The translations under genes and the position numbers were made by a program. A DNA stretch of 64,000 nucleotides from Pseudomonas sp. B33.4 (GTDB lineage Bacteria; Pseudomonadota; Gammaproteobacteria; Pseudomonadales; Pseudomonadaceae): NCBI RefSeq assembly GCF_034555375.1, contig NZ_CP140706.1, positions 5,617,001-5,681,000 of the forward strand. The letters are read 5' to 3'. Shown here piece after piece: positions 9,255-21,399 of this stretch. The notes beneath the pieces are model-generated. The model had not been told where the DNA came from. It was given only the letters and a program-made list of their open reading frames with translations, and did no database searches. How positions within the stretch are numbered: the first letter of the stretch is position 1; every line of letters begins with the position of its first letter.

Positions 9255-12078
9255 AGTGACGAACCTCGCCAGCGCCGCTGATGTTGTCGACGCAACGGCC
9301 GCAGATTTCCGGATGCTCCGGGTTCACGCCAACGTCTTCACGGCAGTGCCAGCAACGCGCGCATTTCGGGAAGGCCGACTTGACGATCTTCAGCTTCAGG
9401 CCGCTGACTTCAGTCACTACCGCATCGGCCGGAGCCTGTACAAACGGCGCAACACTGGCGGTCGAGGTGATCAGAACAAAGCGCAGCTCGTTGCTCAGCT
9501 TGGCCAGATCGGCGCTCAGGGCGTCTTCGGCGTACAGCGTCACTTCGGCTTGCAGGTTGCCACCGACGGCCTTGGCCGCGCGCTGGATTTCCATTTCTTT
9601 GTTGACCGCTACTTTGACCGCCATTACGCGCTCCCAGTAGTCGCGGCCCAGTTCAACGTCGGCCGGCAGTTCGGTCAGACCTTCGTACCAGGTATTGAGC
9701 ATCACCGATTCGTTGCGCTCGCCCGGCAGGTACTCCCACAGTTCGTCGGCGGTGAAAGCGAGGATCGGCGCGATCCAGCGCACCAGCGCTTCGGAGATGT
9801 GGAACAGCGCGGTTTGCGCCGAACGGCGGGCCTTGCTGTTGGCGCCAGTGGTGTACTGACGATCCTTGATGATGTCGAGGTAGAAACCACCCAGCTCCTG
9901 CACGCAGAAGTTGTGGATCTTCGAGTAGACGTTCCAGAAACGGTATTCGCCGTAGTGCTCTTGCAGCTCACGTTGCAGCAGCAAGGTGCGGTCGACCGCC
10001 CAACGATCCAGCGCGAGCATTTCTTCAGCCGGCAGGATGTCGGTGGCCGGGTTGAAACCGCTGAGGTTCGAGAGCAGGAAACGCGCGGTGTTACGGATAC
10101 GACGATAGGCGTCCGCGCTGCGCTGCAGGATCTGGTCGGAAACCGCCATCTCGCCGGAGTAGTCAGTCGAAGCCACCCACAGACGCATGATGTCGGCGCC
10201 CAGGGTGTCGTTGACCTTCTGCGGCGCGATCACGTTGCCCAGCGATTTGGACATCTTGCGGCCGGCTTCGTCGACGGTGAAACCGTGCGTCAGCAGTTCG
10301 CGATACGGCGCGTGATTGTCGATGGCGCAACCGGTCAGCAGCGACGAATGGAACCAGCCACGGTGTTGGTCAGAACCTTCCAGATACAGATCGGCGCGCG
10401 GGCCGGTCTCGTGACCCATCGGGTGCGAACCGCGCAGGACGTGCCAGTGCGTGGTGCCCGAATCGAACCAGACGTCGAGGGTATCGCTGATCTTGTCGTA
10501 CAGCGGCGCTTCGTCGCCGAGCAGCTCGGCAGCGTCCATTTTGAACCAGGCTTCGATGCCTTCGACTTCAACGCGTTTGGCGACTTCTTCCATCAGCTCA
10601 ACGGTGCGCGGGTGCAGTTCGCCGCTTTCCTTGTTCAGGAAGAACGGGATCGGCACGCCCCAGTTGCGCTGACGCGAGATGCACCAGTCCGGACGGTTGG
10701 CGATCATCGAGTGCAGACGCGCCTGGCCCCAGGCCGGGACGAACTTGGTGTCTTCGATGGCTTTGAGCGAGCGCACACGCAGGGTGTCGCCACTGGTTGG
10801 CTCTTTGTCCATGCCGATGAACCACTGCGCAGTCGCGCGGTAGATCAGCGGGGTCTTGTGACGCCAGCAGTGCATGTAGCTGTGTTCGATGACGGTGGTG
10901 TGCATCAGCGCACCGACTTCGGTCAGCTTGTCGACGATGGCCGGGTTGGCCTTCCAGATGAACTGGCCGCCGAAGAATTCCAGCGATGGCACGTACACGC
11001 CGTTGCTCTGCACTGGATTGAGGATGTCATCGTTGACCATGCCGTACTTCTTGCAGGTCACGAAGTCGTCCACGCCGTAGGCCGGAGCGGAGTGAACCAC
11101 GCCAGTGCCAGCGCCCAGTTCGACGTAGTCAGCCAGGTACACCGGCGACAGACGGTCATAGAACGGGTGGCGGAAGTTGATCAGCTCAAGTTCTTTACCG
11201 GTGGTGGTCGCGATGACCGAGCCTTCAACGCCATAGCGCGCCAGGCAGGCTTCAACCAGCTCTTCAGCCAGCACCAGCAGCTTGTCGCCGACATCAACCA
11301 GCGCGTAGTTGAATTCCGGGTGCACGTTCAAAGCCTGGTTGGCCGGAATGGTCCACGGGGTGGTGGTCCAGATCACGATCGACGCCGGTTTGCTCAACGA
11401 TGGCAGACCGAACGCGGCAGCCAGTTTGGCTTCGTCAGCGATCGGGAAGGCGACGTCGATGGTCGAGGACTTCTTGTTCTCGTACTCGACTTCCGCTTCA
11501 GCCAAGGCCGAACCGCAGTCGAAGCACCAGTTCACCGGCTTGAGGCCCTTGAACACGAAACCGCCCTTGACGATCTCAGCGAGGGCGCGGATTTCGCCGG
11601 CCTCGTTCTTGAAATCCATGGTCTTGTACGGGTTGGCCCAATCGCCCAACACGCCGAGGCGGATGAATTCGGACTTCTGCCCTTCGATCTGCTCGGTGGC
11701 GTAGGCACGGCACAGCTCGCGGGTCTTGTCCGCGCCGAGGTTCTTGCCGTGGGTCACTTCAACCTTGTGTTCGATCGGTAGGCCGTGGCAGTCCCAACCC
11801 GGGACGTACGGCGCGTCGAAACCCGACAGGGTTTTCGAGCGAATGATCATGTCCTTGAGAATCTTGTTCAGTGCGTGACCGATGTGGATCGTGCCGTTGG
11901 CATACGGAGGGCCGTCATGCAGAACGAACTTCGGACGATCCTTGCCAATCTCGCGCAACTTTCCGTACAGGCCAATACTGTCCCAGCGCTGCAGAATCTG
12001 CGGTTCGCGCTGTGGCAGGCCGGCCTTCATTGGGAAGGCGGTGTCCGGAAGGTTAAGCGTGGCTTTATAGTCGGTCAT
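9247..12078 (-). CDS. ileS: Isoleucyl-tRNA synthetase IleS
   Basis: Class I aminoacyl-tRNA synthetase, 943 aa, the usual bacterial size. It shows the HIGH-type motif [15 protein letters not shown] near residue 60, the editing domain with [18 protein letters not shown], the KMSKS loop ([15 protein letters not shown]) near residue 605, and the C-terminal zinc site [12 protein letters not shown]...CGRC. It sits 13 bp after ribF in the ribF-ileS-lspA-fkpB operon. Confidence 0.98.
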   Translation of the reverse strand: MTDYKATLNLPDTAFPMKAGLPQREPQILQRWDSIGLYGKLREIGKDRPKFVLHDGPPYANGTIHIGHALNKILKDMIIRSKTLSGFDAPYVPGWDCHGLPIEHKVEVTHGKNLGADKTRELCRAYATEQIEGQKSEFIRLGVLGDWANPYKTMDFKNEAGEIRALAEIVKGGFVFKGLKPVNWCFDCGSALAEAEVEYENKKSSTIDVAFPIADEAKLAAAFGLPSLSKPASIVIWTTTPWTIPANQALNVHPEFNYALVDVGDKLLVLAEELVEACLARYGVEGSVIATTTGKELELINFRHPFYDRLSPVYLADYVELGAGTGVVHSAPAYGVDDFVTCKKYGMVNDDILNPVQSNGVYVPSLEFFGGQFIWKANPAIVDKLTEVGALMHTTVIEHSYMHCWRHKTPLIYRATAQWFIGMDKEPTSGDTLRVRSLKAIEDTKFVPAWGQARLHSMIANRPDWCISRQRNWGVPIPFFLNKESGELHPRTVELMEEVAKRVEVEGIEAWFKMDAAELLGDEAPLYDKISDTLDVWFDSGTTHWHVLRGSHPMGHETGPRADLYLEGSDQHRGWFHSSLLTGCAIDNHAPYRELLTHGFTVDEAGRKMSKSLGNVIAPQKVNDTLGADIMRLWVASTDYSGEMAVSDQILQRSADAYRRIRNTARFLLSNLSGFNPATDILPAEEMLALDRWAVDRTLLLQRELQEHYGEYRFWNVYSKIHNFCVQELGGFYLDIIKDRQYTTGANSKARRSAQTALFHISEALVRWIAPILAFTADELWEYLPGERNESVMLNTWYEGLTELPADVELGRDYWERVMAVKVAVNKEMEIQRAAKAVGGNLQAEVTLYAEDALSADLAKLSNELRFVLITSTASVAPFVQAPADAVVTEVSGLKLKIVKSAFPKCARCWHCREDVGVNPEHPEICGRCVDNISGAGEVRHYA

Positions 12079-12091
12079 TTAAGGCTCTTCA

Positions 12092-13030
12092 TTAGCGATG
12101 GGCGCTAGGTGCGGCTAGTGCACGGGCGGTGGCGACATCCGCATTGATCGCCGTTTTCAATGCCTCCAGGGAGGCGAAGCGCTGCTCTTCACGCAGCTTT
12201 TGGTGGAAAACCACCGTCAAACGCCGGTCATACAGATCGCCGGCAAAATCTAAAAGATGGACTTCAAGGTGGGCCTTGCCATCACCTTGTACCGTGGGCC
12301 GCACGCCGATATTGGCGACGCCGGGCCAGGTCTTGCCGTCGATATCGACATCCACCAGGTACACCCCGGTGAACGGCACGCGACGACGCTTGAGTTGAAT
12401 ATTGGCAGTCGGCGTACCGAGTTGCCGGGCCAGCTTCTGACCGTGCAGCACGCGACCGGCAATGCGGTACGGGCGGCCGAGCAAACGTTCGGCCAAGACA
12501 AAATCGGCGGCGGCCAAGGCGTTGCGCACCTGCGTGCTGCTGACGCGAATGCCGTCCAGCTCGACGGTTTGCGCCGCTTCCACGGTAAAACCGTGCATCT
12601 GCCCGGCCTGCAACAGGAAGTCGAAATCACCTAGGCGATCACAACCGAAGCGGAAATCGTCACCGACCTCCAGATGCTGCACGCCGAGGCCATCCACCAG
12701 GATGGTATCGACGAACTCACTGGCGCTGAGCTTGCTCAAGCGCTGGTTGAATGCCAGGCATAAAACCCGGTCAACGCCTTCAGCAGCCAGCAGTTGCAGC
12801 TTGTCGCGCAACCGCGCCAGACGCGCCGGCGCGGTCTCGGGGGCGAAGAATTCCCGTGGCTGCGGCTCGAAAATCACCACGCAGCTGGGTACGCCCAACT
12901 CGAGCGCGCGCTCACGCAGTCGGGCCAGGATAGCCTGGTGACCACGGTGAACACCGTCAAAGTTGCCAATAGTGGCGACGCAGCCCCGATGCTGGGGGCG
13001 CAAGTTGTGGAGGCCTCGAACCAGCTGCAT
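12092..13030 (-). CDS. ribF: Bifunctional riboflavin kinase / FAD synthetase RibF
   Basis: Makes FMN from riboflavin and then FAD. 312 aa from the ATG at 13030 (MQLVRGLHNLRPQHRG), matching the family length; the longer frame upstream lacks conservation. The N-terminal FAD synthetase domain has the nucleotidyltransferase motif GNFDGVHRGHQ; the C-terminal flavokinase has RVLHGQKLARQLGTPTANI. First gene of the ribF-ileS-lspA-fkpB run. Confidence 0.97.
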   Translation of the reverse strand: MQLVRGLHNLRPQHRGCVATIGNFDGVHRGHQAILARLRERALELGVPSCVVIFEPQPREFFAPETAPARLARLRDKLQLLAAEGVDRVLCLAFNQRLSKLSASEFVDTILVDGLGVQHLEVGDDFRFGCDRLGDFDFLLQAGQMHGFTVEAAQTVELDGIRVSSTQVRNALAAADFVLAERLLGRPYRIAGRVLHGQKLARQLGTPTANIQLKRRRVPFTGVYLVDVDIDGKTWPGVANIGVRPTVQGDGKAHLEVHLLDFAGDLYDRRLTVVFHQKLREEQRFASLEALKTAINADVATARALAAPSAHR

Positions 13031-13159
13031 AACGCGCTTCTTGCTCATAAAGTGGTCGATTATAACCACACCCGACGGCCGACGACAGGCAACACCGTAA
13101 CGCAAAGTGAACGAGCCGACAAAACTGCCGGCCCGCGCCCATCCATAAAGGGTAAAACC

Positions 13160-14698
13160 TTAGCTCAAGGCCTTGCGATTGAAGTCGCGCAGACGGAAAC
13201 CGAGCAGCAGCAACATACCGAAATAGGACACCACACCCGCCGCAACCAATGCGCCCAGACGCAGGAAGCGCTCAAGCATGTGCCCCTGATCCCACGCTGG
13301 CATGAAATGCATGCCAACCAGCAACACTGCCGACATCACCGCCACTGCCACCACCAGCTTGAAGCCGAACCTGGCCCAACCCGGCTGCGGCTGATACATC
13401 TGCTGCTTGCGCAGTTGATAGAACAGCAATCCCGCGTTCAAGCAGGCGCCGGCACTGATTGCCAGGGCCAGGCCGGCGTGAGCCAGCGGACCAATCAGAA
13501 CGAGATTGAACAGTTGAGTAACGACCAGCGTGAAGATTGCGATTTTTACTGGGGTCCGGATGTTCTGTTGCGCATAAAAGCCCGGTGCCAGCACCTTGAT
13601 CACGATAATCCCTAGCAGGCCGACAGAATAAGCAATCAGCGCACGCTGGGTCATTTCGGCGTCGAAACCACTGAACTGACCGTACTGGAACAGCGACACG
13701 GTCAGCGGCTCAGCAAGAATCCCCAGCGCCAGCGAGCACGGCAGCACCAGAACGAAGCACAGGCGCAGCCCCCAATCGAGAATCCGCGAATATTCGTGGC
13801 GATCCTTGCTGGCATAGGTTTTCGCCAATGTCGGCAGCAGAATCGTCCCTAATGCCACGCCGAGTACGCCGGACGGCAATTCCATCAAACGGTCGGCGTA
13901 ATACATCCACGACACCGAGCCTGCGACCAGAAACGAGGCGAAGATCGTGTTAATGATCAGCGAAATCTGGCTGACCGAGACGCCGAGAATCGCCGGCAGC
14001 ATTTGTTTCATCACGCGCCAGACGCCGGTATCGCGCAGATTCAGGCGCGGCAGCACCAGCATGCCGATCTTTTTCAGGTGCGGCAGTTGATAGAGCAATT
14101 GCGCCAGACCACCGACCAGCACCGCCCATCCCAGCGCCATCACCGGCGGGTCAAAGTACGGCGTGAGAAACAGCGAAAACACGATCATGCTGACGTTGAG
14201 CAGAGTCGGCACGAAGGCCGGCACCGAGAAACGGTTCCAGGTATTGAGAATCGCGCCGGCCAGCGAGGACAGCGAGATGAGCAATATATAGGGGAAGGTC
14301 ACCCGCAGCAGATCAGAGGTGAGCTGGAATTTTTCCGGCGTGTCGGTAAAGCCCGGAGCCGTTGCCCAGATCACCCAAGGCGCGGCGATCATGCCCAGCG
14401 CAGTCACTACCGCCAATACCAGCGTCAGTAAACCCGACACGTAAGCAATGAACGTACGCGTCGCTTCTTCACCCTTCTGGCTTTTGTATTCCGCAAGAAT
14501 CGGCACAAAAGCCTGAGAAAAAGCGCCCTCGGCGAAGATCCTGCGCAGCAGATTAGGCAGTTTGAAGGCTATAAAGAAGGCGTCGGTCGCCATCCCGGCG
14601 CCGAATGTACGGGCAATGAGCGTGTCACGAACAAACCCCAAAACCCGGGAAAGCATCGTGATAGAGCTGACGGCGGCCAACGATTTGAGCAGATTCAT
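13160..14698 (-). CDS. murJ: Lipid II flippase MurJ (MviN)
   Basis: 512-aa inner-membrane MOP-superfamily protein with about 14 hydrophobic segments, which flips lipid II for peptidoglycan synthesis. The N-terminus [37 protein letters not shown] region and [14 protein letters not shown] are characteristic of MurJ/MviN. It lies upstream of ribF on the same strand, 129 bp apart, and divergent from rpsT. Confidence 0.95.
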   Translation of the reverse strand: MNLLKSLAAVSSITMLSRVLGFVRDTLIARTFGAGMATDAFFIAFKLPNLLRRIFAEGAFSQAFVPILAEYKSQKGEEATRTFIAYVSGLLTLVLAVVTALGMIAAPWVIWATAPGFTDTPEKFQLTSDLLRVTFPYILLISLSSLAGAILNTWNRFSVPAFVPTLLNVSMIVFSLFLTPYFDPPVMALGWAVLVGGLAQLLYQLPHLKKIGMLVLPRLNLRDTGVWRVMKQMLPAILGVSVSQISLIINTIFASFLVAGSVSWMYYADRLMELPSGVLGVALGTILLPTLAKTYASKDRHEYSRILDWGLRLCFVLVLPCSLALGILAEPLTVSLFQYGQFSGFDAEMTQRALIAYSVGLLGIIVIKVLAPGFYAQQNIRTPVKIAIFTLVVTQLFNLVLIGPLAHAGLALAISAGACLNAGLLFYQLRKQQMYQPQPGWARFGFKLVVAVAVMSAVLLVGMHFMPAWDQGHMLERFLRLGALVAAGVVSYFGMLLLLGFRLRDFNRKALS

Positions 14699-14868
14699 TG
14701 AGGGAATTTGTGCCTGTCGATAAACAGCAGGCGAACAAAGCGCCTACTTGTGCGATACTCCGCGCCGCAGCAGCACAGAGCCAAAGCTCGCGAGTTTACA
14801 GGTCAAGCGCCGGAAATAAATATCCCGCCTCTTTATACCTACCACTTAGCGGAACGTTTCAAGTGCCC

Positions 14869-14897
14869 TTGACAAGACTTCAACTCATCGGCATGAT
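14869..14897 (+). promoter_or_regulatory. Probable sigma-70 promoter of rpsT
   Basis: Perfect -35 TTGACA at 14869-14874 and -10 CATGAT (4 of 6) at 14892-14897, with a 17-bp spacer. Transcription would begin some 45-50 bp before the rpsT start codon. Confidence 0.5.
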
Positions 14898-14950
14898 TCG
14901 CGGCCTATTTTGTTTGCTATTTCCTAAAAAGTCTTTCGAGGAGCTCGACG

Positions 14951-15223
14951 GTGGCCAACTCACCTTCCGCCAAAAAACGTGCAAAACAGGCTGAGAAGCG
15001 TCGCAGCCACAACGCCAGCCTGCGTTCCATGGTTCGCACCTACATCAAGAATGTAGTTAAAGCCATCGACGCAAAAGACGCTGAAAAAGCTCAAGCTGCA
15101 TACGTTCTGGCTGTGCCAGTTATCGACCGTATGGCCGATAAAGGCATCATCCACAAGAACAAGGCTGCTCGCCATAAGAGCCGTCTGAATGGCCACGTTA
15201 AAGCGCTGAAAGAAGCTGCTTAA
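14951..15223 (+). CDS. rpsT: 30S ribosomal protein S20
   Basis: 90-aa 16S rRNA-binding protein, begins [21 protein letters not shown] and is typical throughout. The start codon is GTG, preceded by GAGGAG; no ATG is possible without losing the conserved N-terminus. Weak initiation codons on rpsT are linked to autogenous control in enterobacteria (UUG in E. coli), so a similar control is plausible here. It stands alone between divergent murJ and convergent creA. Confidence 0.98.
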   Translation: MANSPSAKKRAKQAEKRRSHNASLRSMVRTYIKNVVKAIDAKDAEKAQAAYVLAVPVIDRMADKGIIHKNKAARHKSRLNGHVKALKEAA

Positions 15224-15238
15224 TCGACGTAGTCATTA

Positions 15239-15267
15239 AAAAACCGACCTTAGGGTCGGTTTTTTAT
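15239..15267 (+). terminator. Rho-independent terminator of rpsT
   Basis: Hairpin aaccgacc-tta-gggtcggtt followed by a T run, 15 bp after the rpsT stop codon. The A run on the left makes it usable from the other strand too. Confidence 0.9.
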
Positions 15268-15300
15268 TGCCTGTGATTTAACGAATCCAGCGCAAAAAAA

Positions 15301-15390
15301 TGTAGGAGTGAGCCTGCTCGCGATAGCGGTGTCACAGTCAATAATTGCATCGACTGACACACCGCTATCGCGAGCAGGCTCACTCCTACA
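15301..15390. repeat. REPIN (class A1)
   Basis: Near-perfect inverted pair: the left arm begins tgtaggagtgagcctgctcg and continues cgatagcggtgt; the right arm is its complement. The loop is about 26 bp. It fills most of the rpsT-creA gap between two convergent genes. Confidence 0.9.
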
Positions 15391-15405
15391 GTTTGTTTTG
15401 CGGTG

Positions 15406-15873
15406 TTATTGCTGCACGGGCACCCATGGAAGGATCGGGATCGCGGTCACGGCATTCTGCGGACTACCCTCGATCAAGCGGTCGCTGTAGACCAGATACA
15501 CCAGCGTATTGCGCTTCTTGTCGAGGAACCGCACCACCTGCATGGTCTTGAACACCAGCGAAGTGCGCTCCTTGAACACCTCATCGCCATCCTTCAGATC
15601 ACCCTTGAACTTGATCGGACCAACCTGGCGACAGGCAATCGAAGCCTCAGCGCGATCCTCAGCCAGACCCAGACCTCCCTTCACGCCGCCAGTCTTGGCG
15701 CGCGACAGGTAGCAGGTCACCCCCTCAACCTTCGGGTCATCGAATGCTTCGACGACGATCCGGTCATTCGGGCCGACGAATTTGAACACTGTCGACACCT
15801 GACCGATTTCTTCGGCCGAGGCCAGCAATGGCAGCGCCATCAGCAAGCCCAACAATCCTTTTGCTAAACGCAT
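15406..15873 (-). CDS. creA: CreA family periplasmic protein
   Basis: 155 aa with a cleavable signal peptide ([20 protein letters not shown]). The mature part ([48 protein letters not shown]) is the conserved CreA domain, with two cysteines. CreA is widespread in proteobacteria, but its molecular role is unknown. It follows proB by 10 bp and is likely co-transcribed with it. Confidence 0.88.
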   Translation of the reverse strand: MRLAKGLLGLLMALPLLASAEEIGQVSTVFKFVGPNDRIVVEAFDDPKVEGVTCYLSRAKTGGVKGGLGLAEDRAEASIACRQVGPIKFKGDLKDGDEVFKERTSLVFKTMQVVRFLDKKRNTLVYLVYSDRLIEGSPQNAVTAIPILPWVPVQQ

Positions 15874-15883
15874 CGAGTTTTCC

Positions 15884-17002
15884 TTAGACCAGAATCAGGT
15901 TGTCACGGTGAACCAGTTCCGGCTCCGCCATATAACCGAGCAAACCGACAATCGCATCTGACGACTGACCGATGATTTTTTGTGCTTCCAGCGCGCTGTA
16001 GTTGGCCAGACCTCGGGCAATCTCACGACCATCCGACGCCACGCAGACGACCATTTCGCCTCGGCGGAAGCTGCCTTGAACCAGTTTGACACCGACTGGC
16101 AGCAAGCTTTTGTTGCCCTGGGACAGCGCCGACACCGCACCATCATCCAATACCAGCGTGCCACGGGTCTGCAGATGGCCGGCCAGCCACTGCTTGCGCG
16201 CTGCGAGCATGCCGCGCTCGGGTGACAGCAACGTACCAAGGCGCTCACCTGCCTTCAGACGATCCAGCACTCGCTCAAGACGCCCACCGACAATAATCGT
16301 GTGCGCACCGGAACGCGCCGCCAGTCGCGCGGCGCGCAGCTTGGTCTGCATGCCGCCGCGCCCCAGCGCACCACCTGTGCCGCCTGCCACCGCATCAAGG
16401 CTCGGATCATCGGCGCGCGCCTCGTAAATCATCTGCGCATCGGGGTTATTACGCGGATCAGCGTCGAACATGCCGTCGCGATCCGTGAGGATCACCAGCA
16501 GATCCGCCTCGACCAGGTTGGCCACCAGCGCCGCCAGAGTGTCGTTGTCGCCGAAACGGATTTCGTCGGTGACCACGGTGTCGTTTTCGTTGATGACCGG
16601 GATGACTTTCAGCTCGACCAGCGCGCGCAAGGTACTGCGAGCATTGAGGTAACGCTTGCGGTCGGACAGGTCGTCGTGGGTCAGGAGAATCTGCGCAGTG
16701 TGCCGGCCATGCTCGGCGAAGCTCGATTCCCACGCCTGCACCAGACCCATCTGACCAATAGCAGCGGCCGCCTGGAGCTCGTGCATCGCACTGGGTCGTG
16801 CGGTCCAGCCCAAACGACTCATGCCGGCTGCCACCGCTCCGGAGGACACCAGCACCAACTCGACGCCAGCCTCATGCAAGGCCACCATCTGCTCAACCCA
16901 GACACTCATTGCCGCGCGATCCAACCCTTTGCCATCGGCTGTCAGCAAAGCGCTGCCGATCTTCACGACCCAACGCTGCGCACCTGTCACCTTGCTCCGC
17001 AT
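15884..17002 (-). CDS. proB: Glutamate 5-kinase ProB
   Basis: First step of proline synthesis: phosphorylates glutamate to gamma-glutamyl phosphate; feedback-inhibited by proline in the family. 372 aa with ATG at 17002 ([20 protein letters not shown]). The amino-acid kinase domain shows the [13 protein letters not shown] and NENDTV motifs; the C-terminal PUA domain (about 285-365) contains [12 protein letters not shown]. The overlapping upstream ATG at 17005 would only add one Met. It follows obg, a common arrangement in pseudomonads. Confidence 0.97.
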   Translation of the reverse strand: MRSKVTGAQRWVVKIGSALLTADGKGLDRAAMSVWVEQMVALHEAGVELVLVSSGAVAAGMSRLGWTARPSAMHELQAAAAIGQMGLVQAWESSFAEHGRHTAQILLTHDDLSDRKRYLNARSTLRALVELKVIPVINENDTVVTDEIRFGDNDTLAALVANLVEADLLVILTDRDGMFDADPRNNPDAQMIYEARADDPSLDAVAGGTGGALGRGGMQTKLRAARLAARSGAHTIIVGGRLERVLDRLKAGERLGTLLSPERGMLAARKQWLAGHLQTRGTLVLDDGAVSALSQGNKSLLPVGVKLVQGSFRRGEMVVCVASDGREIARGLANYSALEAQKIIGQSSDAIVGLLGYMAEPELVHRDNLILV

Positions 17003-17080
17003 CATCTTCAACCTTAGCTTGAGGGCAGCGCGACCCAGCGCCGCCCATGACGTTATTTGTGACTTGCGATTTCCAGATAC

Positions 17081-17107
17081 TAAAACGCCGCTCAATTGAG
17101 CGGCGCT
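17081..17107 (-). terminator. Terminator between obg and proB
   Basis: Twenty-base perfect palindrome (cgccgctcaattgagcggcg, 17086-17105) followed on the minus strand by TTTTAG. It would end part of the obg transcription before proB. Confidence 0.65.
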
Positions 17108-17125
17108 TAAGTTTACTGCAACGAA

Positions 17126-18388
<1,263 letters not shown>

Positions 18389-18497
18389 TCAAGACATAAG
18401 ACTCTTGCAAAAATGAGCGCAGCGACCCCAAAACACGACCTGCATCGCACGCCGACAGCCCATACAAACAGCTTTGCAAGAGACTCACCCCACAAAC

Positions 18498-18529
18498 GAA
18501 AAAGCCCCGTCGCGAGACAGGGCTTTTCC
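18498..18529 (-). terminator. Terminator after rpmA
   Basis: Hairpin aaaagcccc / ggggctttt type (aaaaagccccgtcgcgagac with agggcttttcc), with T runs on both strands, 13 bp after the rpmA stop. It separates the rplU-rpmA transcript from obg. Confidence 0.8.
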
Positions 18530-18542
18530 AGCGATCGCGCAA

Positions 18543-18800
18543 TTAAGCGGCGACAACGCTCACGTAACGGCGGTTGAACGCGCCCTTTACTTCAAACTTG
18601 ATCACGCCTTCGATTTTCGCGAAGAGGGTGTGATCCTTACCCATGCCAACGCCGTAGCCAGCGTGGAATTGGGTGCCGCGCTGACGCACGATGATGTTGC
18701 CCGGAATGATTTTCTGGCCGCCATACATCTTAACGCCAAGGCGTTTGGCTTCTGAGTCGCGACCGTTACGGGTACTACCACCAGCTTTTTTGTGTGCCAT
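18543..18800 (-). CDS. rpmA: 50S ribosomal protein L27
   Basis: 85-aa ribosomal protein near the peptidyl transferase centre. [20 protein letters not shown] is the classical N-terminus, with no extended leader of the Firmicutes type. 34 bp downstream of rplU. Confidence 0.98.
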   Translation of the reverse strand: MAHKKAGGSTRNGRDSEAKRLGVKMYGGQKIIPGNIIVRQRGTQFHAGYGVGMGKDHTLFAKIEGVIKFEVKGAFNRRYVSVVAA

Positions 18801-18834
18801 GAGTCAATTCTCCTAGTGAGGAATTAGGCTGAAA

Positions 18835-19149
18835 TTAAGCCTGAATACCGGTGATTTTGATCTCGGTGTACCACTGGCGGTGGCCCATACGCTTCATGTG
18901 GTGCTTACGACGACGGAACTTGATGATGCGGACTTTATCGTGACGACCTTGGGAGATCACTTCAGCCACAACGGTAGCGCCAGCAACAACTGGAGCGCCG
19001 ATGTTCACGTCATCGCCATTGGCGACCAACAGAACGCGATCAAAGGTAACGGATTCGCCGGTAGCGATTTCCAGTTTTTCGATCTTCAGGTATTCACCTG
19101 GGGCGACTTTGTACTGCTTGCCGCCAGTAACGATTACTGCATAAGACAT
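18835..19149 (-). CDS. rplU: 50S ribosomal protein L21
   Basis: 104-aa 23S rRNA-binding protein ([35 protein letters not shown]). The ATG at 19149 is chosen because the family N-terminus starts there; the longer frame to 19365 runs over the leader. Heads the rplU-rpmA unit, divergent from ispB over a 239-bp gap that must hold both promoters. Confidence 0.98.
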   Translation of the reverse strand: MSYAVIVTGGKQYKVAPGEYLKIEKLEIATGESVTFDRVLLVANGDDVNIGAPVVAGATVVAEVISQGRHDKVRIIKFRRRKHHMKRMGHRQWYTEIKITGIQA

Positions 19150-19388
19150 GGTATTTCTCCGATAATCCTGCTCACCCAGCTCTTTATAGGAAGAGGTATT
19201 GGCTGGCATGGCTGCATAAGGCTGGAAGGCCCGTTGCAATTGCGTAAGGCAGGTGCTGCCCAGGAAGTTCAGGGTGCGCGATTGTACGCAAGGCGCGGCA
19301 GGCTTGCAAGTAGCCGTCCATCGCGCCTTGACAGGTCTGGACTGGGGTCCTAGCATGCCGCGCAACCCTTCTGGAGCGACTCTCGCTG

Positions 19389-20357
19389 ATGCAACCCCAA
19401 GCTTTCTACCGCGCGGTGGCGGACGATTTTAGCGCCGTCGACGGCATCATCAAGAAGCAGCTGACTTCCCGAGTACCGCTGGTATCGAAAATCGGCGATT
19501 ACATCACCTCGGCCGGCGGCAAGCGTCTGCGTCCTTTATTAGTGTTGCTGTGTGGCAAGGCCCTGGGTCGCGAAGGCGACGACATGCGCCTGTTGGCCGC
19601 CACCATCGAATTCCTGCACACCGCGACCCTGCTGCATGACGACGTCGTCGACATGTCCGGGATGCGCCGTGGCCGCTCGACCGCCAACGCCATGTGGGGC
19701 AACGCTCCAAGCGTGCTGGTCGGCGACTTCCTGTACTCGCGCTCGTTCGAAATGATGGTCGAACTGGGCTCGATGCCGGTGATGAAGATCCTCTCCCAGG
19801 CCACGCGCATCATCGCCGAAGGCGAAGTATTGCAACTGTCCAAGGTGCGCGACGCCAGCACCACCGAAGAAACCTACATGGAAGTCATCCGCGGCAAGAC
19901 CGCGATGCTCTTCGAAGCCTCGACCCACAGTGCGGCGGCGCTGGCCGGTGCCACCGCCGAGCAGAGCGAAGCCCTGCGTACTTTCGGCGATCACCTCGGC
20001 GTTGCCTTCCAGCTGGTTGACGACTTGCTCGACTATAAGGGCGATGCGGAAACCCTGGGCAAGAACGTCGGTGACGATCTGGCCGAAGGCAAGCCGACCC
20101 TGCCGCTGATCTACACCATGCGCGAAGGCACGCCGGAACAGGCTGCACTGGTGCGTCAGGCGATCCAGAAAGGCGGGATCGAAGATCTGGAAAGCATCCG
20201 CATTGCCGTGGAAGCGTCTGGTTCGCTGGAATACACCGCGCAACTGGCCCGTGATTACGTGGCCCGTGCGATCAAGTGCCTCGACGCGCTGCCGGCCAGC
20301 GAATACCGCGATGCGCTGGTTGAACTGAGTGAGTTTGCAGTCGCCCGTACGCACTGA
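19389..20357 (+). CDS. ispB: Octaprenyl/polyprenyl diphosphate synthase IspB
   Basis: Elongates farnesyl diphosphate with IPP to make the ubiquinone side chain; cytoplasmic. 322 aa, family length. Both aspartate-rich motifs are visible: first [16 protein letters not shown], second [13 protein letters not shown]. In Pseudomonas the product is usually the C45 chain of UQ-9, so chain length cannot be read from the sequence. Divergent from rplU. Confidence 0.95.
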   Translation: MQPQAFYRAVADDFSAVDGIIKKQLTSRVPLVSKIGDYITSAGGKRLRPLLVLLCGKALGREGDDMRLLAATIEFLHTATLLHDDVVDMSGMRRGRSTANAMWGNAPSVLVGDFLYSRSFEMMVELGSMPVMKILSQATRIIAEGEVLQLSKVRDASTTEETYMEVIRGKTAMLFEASTHSAAALAGATAEQSEALRTFGDHLGVAFQLVDDLLDYKGDAETLGKNVGDDLAEGKPTLPLIYTMREGTPEQAALVRQAIQKGGIEDLESIRIAVEASGSLEYTAQLARDYVARAIKCLDALPASEYRDALVELSEFAVARTH

Positions 20358-20373
20358 TTCTGCCCGCCTCAGC

Positions 20374-20411
20374 AAAAGCCGCAGCCTTCCTCTGAAGCCT
20401 GCGGCTTTTTG
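20374..20411 (+). terminator. Terminator of ispB
   Basis: Stem aaaagccgcag with ctgcggctttttg, 17 bp after the ispB stop codon, ending in a T run. Confidence 0.88.
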
Positions 20412-20483
20412 TTGTCTGCCCTCTGCCAGCTAAAACCCTATACAATGTGCGACTTTTAGCGATCCACATCCCAAGGAGCCTTA

Positions 20484-20825
20484 GTGAGCACGTTGCCACC
20501 CTGCCCGAAATGCAATTCCGAATTCACCTACGAAGACGGCACCCAACTGGTGTGCCCGGAGTGCGCCCACGAGTGGTCCGCCAGCGGCGAAGCCGAAGTG
20601 GCGTCCGATGATGCCGTGAAGAAAGACTCGGTCGGCAACGTCCTGCAGGACGGCGACACTATCACCGTGATCAAGGACCTGAAGGTCAAGGGCACCTCGC
20701 TGGTGGTCAAGGTCGGCACCAAGGTCAAGAATATCCGTCTGTGCGATGGCGACCACGATATCGACTGCAAGATCGATGGCATCGGCCCGATGAAACTCAA
20801 ATCCGAGTTCGTCAGAAAGGTCTGA
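20484..20825 (+). CDS. yjdM: Zinc-ribbon protein YjdM (PhnA-type)
   Basis: 113 aa. The N-terminus carries a zinc ribbon ([25 protein letters not shown]) and the C-terminus the PhnA/YjdM SH3-like domain ([26 protein letters not shown]). It starts with GTG after AAGGAG. Although once named for phosphonate use, this family is not a phosphonoacetate hydrolase and its function is not established. No phn genes lie nearby. Confidence 0.9.
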   Translation: MSTLPPCPKCNSEFTYEDGTQLVCPECAHEWSASGEAEVASDDAVKKDSVGNVLQDGDTITVIKDLKVKGTSLVVKVGTKVKNIRLCDGDHDIDCKIDGIGPMKLKSEFVRKV

Positions 20826-20837
20826 ATCTGCTGTCAT

Positions 20838-20862
20838 CCATCCCGCGCCAGCCGCGGGATGG
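20838..20862 (+). terminator. Hairpin after yjdM, possible terminator
   Basis: Perfect 10-bp stem ccatcccgcg / cgcgggatgg with a 5-base loop, 12 bp after the stop codon. There is no T run, so termination would be Rho-assisted or the hairpin may protect the mRNA end. Confidence 0.35.
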
Positions 20863-20983
20863 AGCTTCGCCATCCCCGTTCTACTCCAGCAAAACCGCGC
20901 AATAGCCAAACGCCAGCCGTTTTGACCTTACGCAATCTTTACCCGGAAAAATTCACAATCTGCCAATAGGCGCTTGCTATTTA

Positions 20984-21002
20984 GATAATAAGAATTATTC
21001 TC
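20984..21002 (+). promoter_or_regulatory. Fur box upstream of the 85-aa gene
   Basis: GATAATAAGAATTATTCTC matches the 19-bp Fur consensus GATAATGATAATCATTATC at 15 of 19 positions. It ends 30 bp before the start codon at 21032, where it would block transcription when iron is plentiful. Confidence 0.75.
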
Positions 21003-21031
21003 ATCAAACACCTTCAATGGAGATGAGAACC

Positions 21032-21289
21032 ATGACTTATCTGATCGACGCCTGGCTGGATCGCCCACACCCTTACCTCAGAATCCTCCATCGGGAGACC
21101 GGCGAAGTCTGTGCGGTGCTTGAAGAGGAAGCCTTGCATGAACTGCAGGATCAAGGGGATCTGGACGTCAGCAGCCTCAATTCCAGCGAGCCGCTGGTGC
21201 TCAAGGAACTGGTGCGCAATCTGTTCCTGTTCTGCTATGCCCGGGCATTGCGCCCGACCAGTGAACTGCATCACAAGATAGAACTATGA
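21032..21289 (+). CDS. Small protein of unknown function, predicted Fur-repressed
   Basis: 85 aa, no signal peptide or membrane segment: MTYLIDAWLDRPHPYLRILH, then an acidic middle (EEEALHELQDQGDLDVSS) and a C-terminal helix ELVRNLFLFCYARAL. The ATG at 21032 is preferred over 21017 because of the GGAG 9 bp before it. By position (after ispB, before fklB) it corresponds to P. aeruginosa PA4570, which I recall as induced by iron starvation; the Fur box here agrees. The biochemical role is unknown. Confidence 0.8.
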   Translation: MTYLIDAWLDRPHPYLRILHRETGEVCAVLEEEALHELQDQGDLDVSSLNSSEPLVLKELVRNLFLFCYARALRPTSELHHKIEL

Positions 21290-21305
21290 GCAGTAATACA
21301 AAACC

Positions 21306-21393
21306 TGTGGGAGCGAGCTTGCTCGCGAAGGCTTCAACTCGAATCTCAAGTTAGATCCAGTCGCCTGCATTCGCGAGCAAGCTCGCTCCCACA
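21306..21393. repeat. REPIN (class A2)
   Basis: Inverted arms tgtgggagcgagcttgctcg and its complement, with a loop of about 40 bp, in the gap between the convergent 85-aa gene and fklB. Confidence 0.88.
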
Positions 21394-21399
21394 AAGGTC

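Noticed and set aside
9172..11781. 869-aa open frame on the plus strand
   Set aside because: It is the antisense of ileS, caused by high GC at third positions. The sequence is a low-complexity mix of Arg, Gln, His and Val, with no family motif.
15301..15390. Palindromic repeats as a CRISPR array
   Set aside because: The repeats are dispersed inverted pairs, not a regular direct-repeat array, and no cas genes are present.
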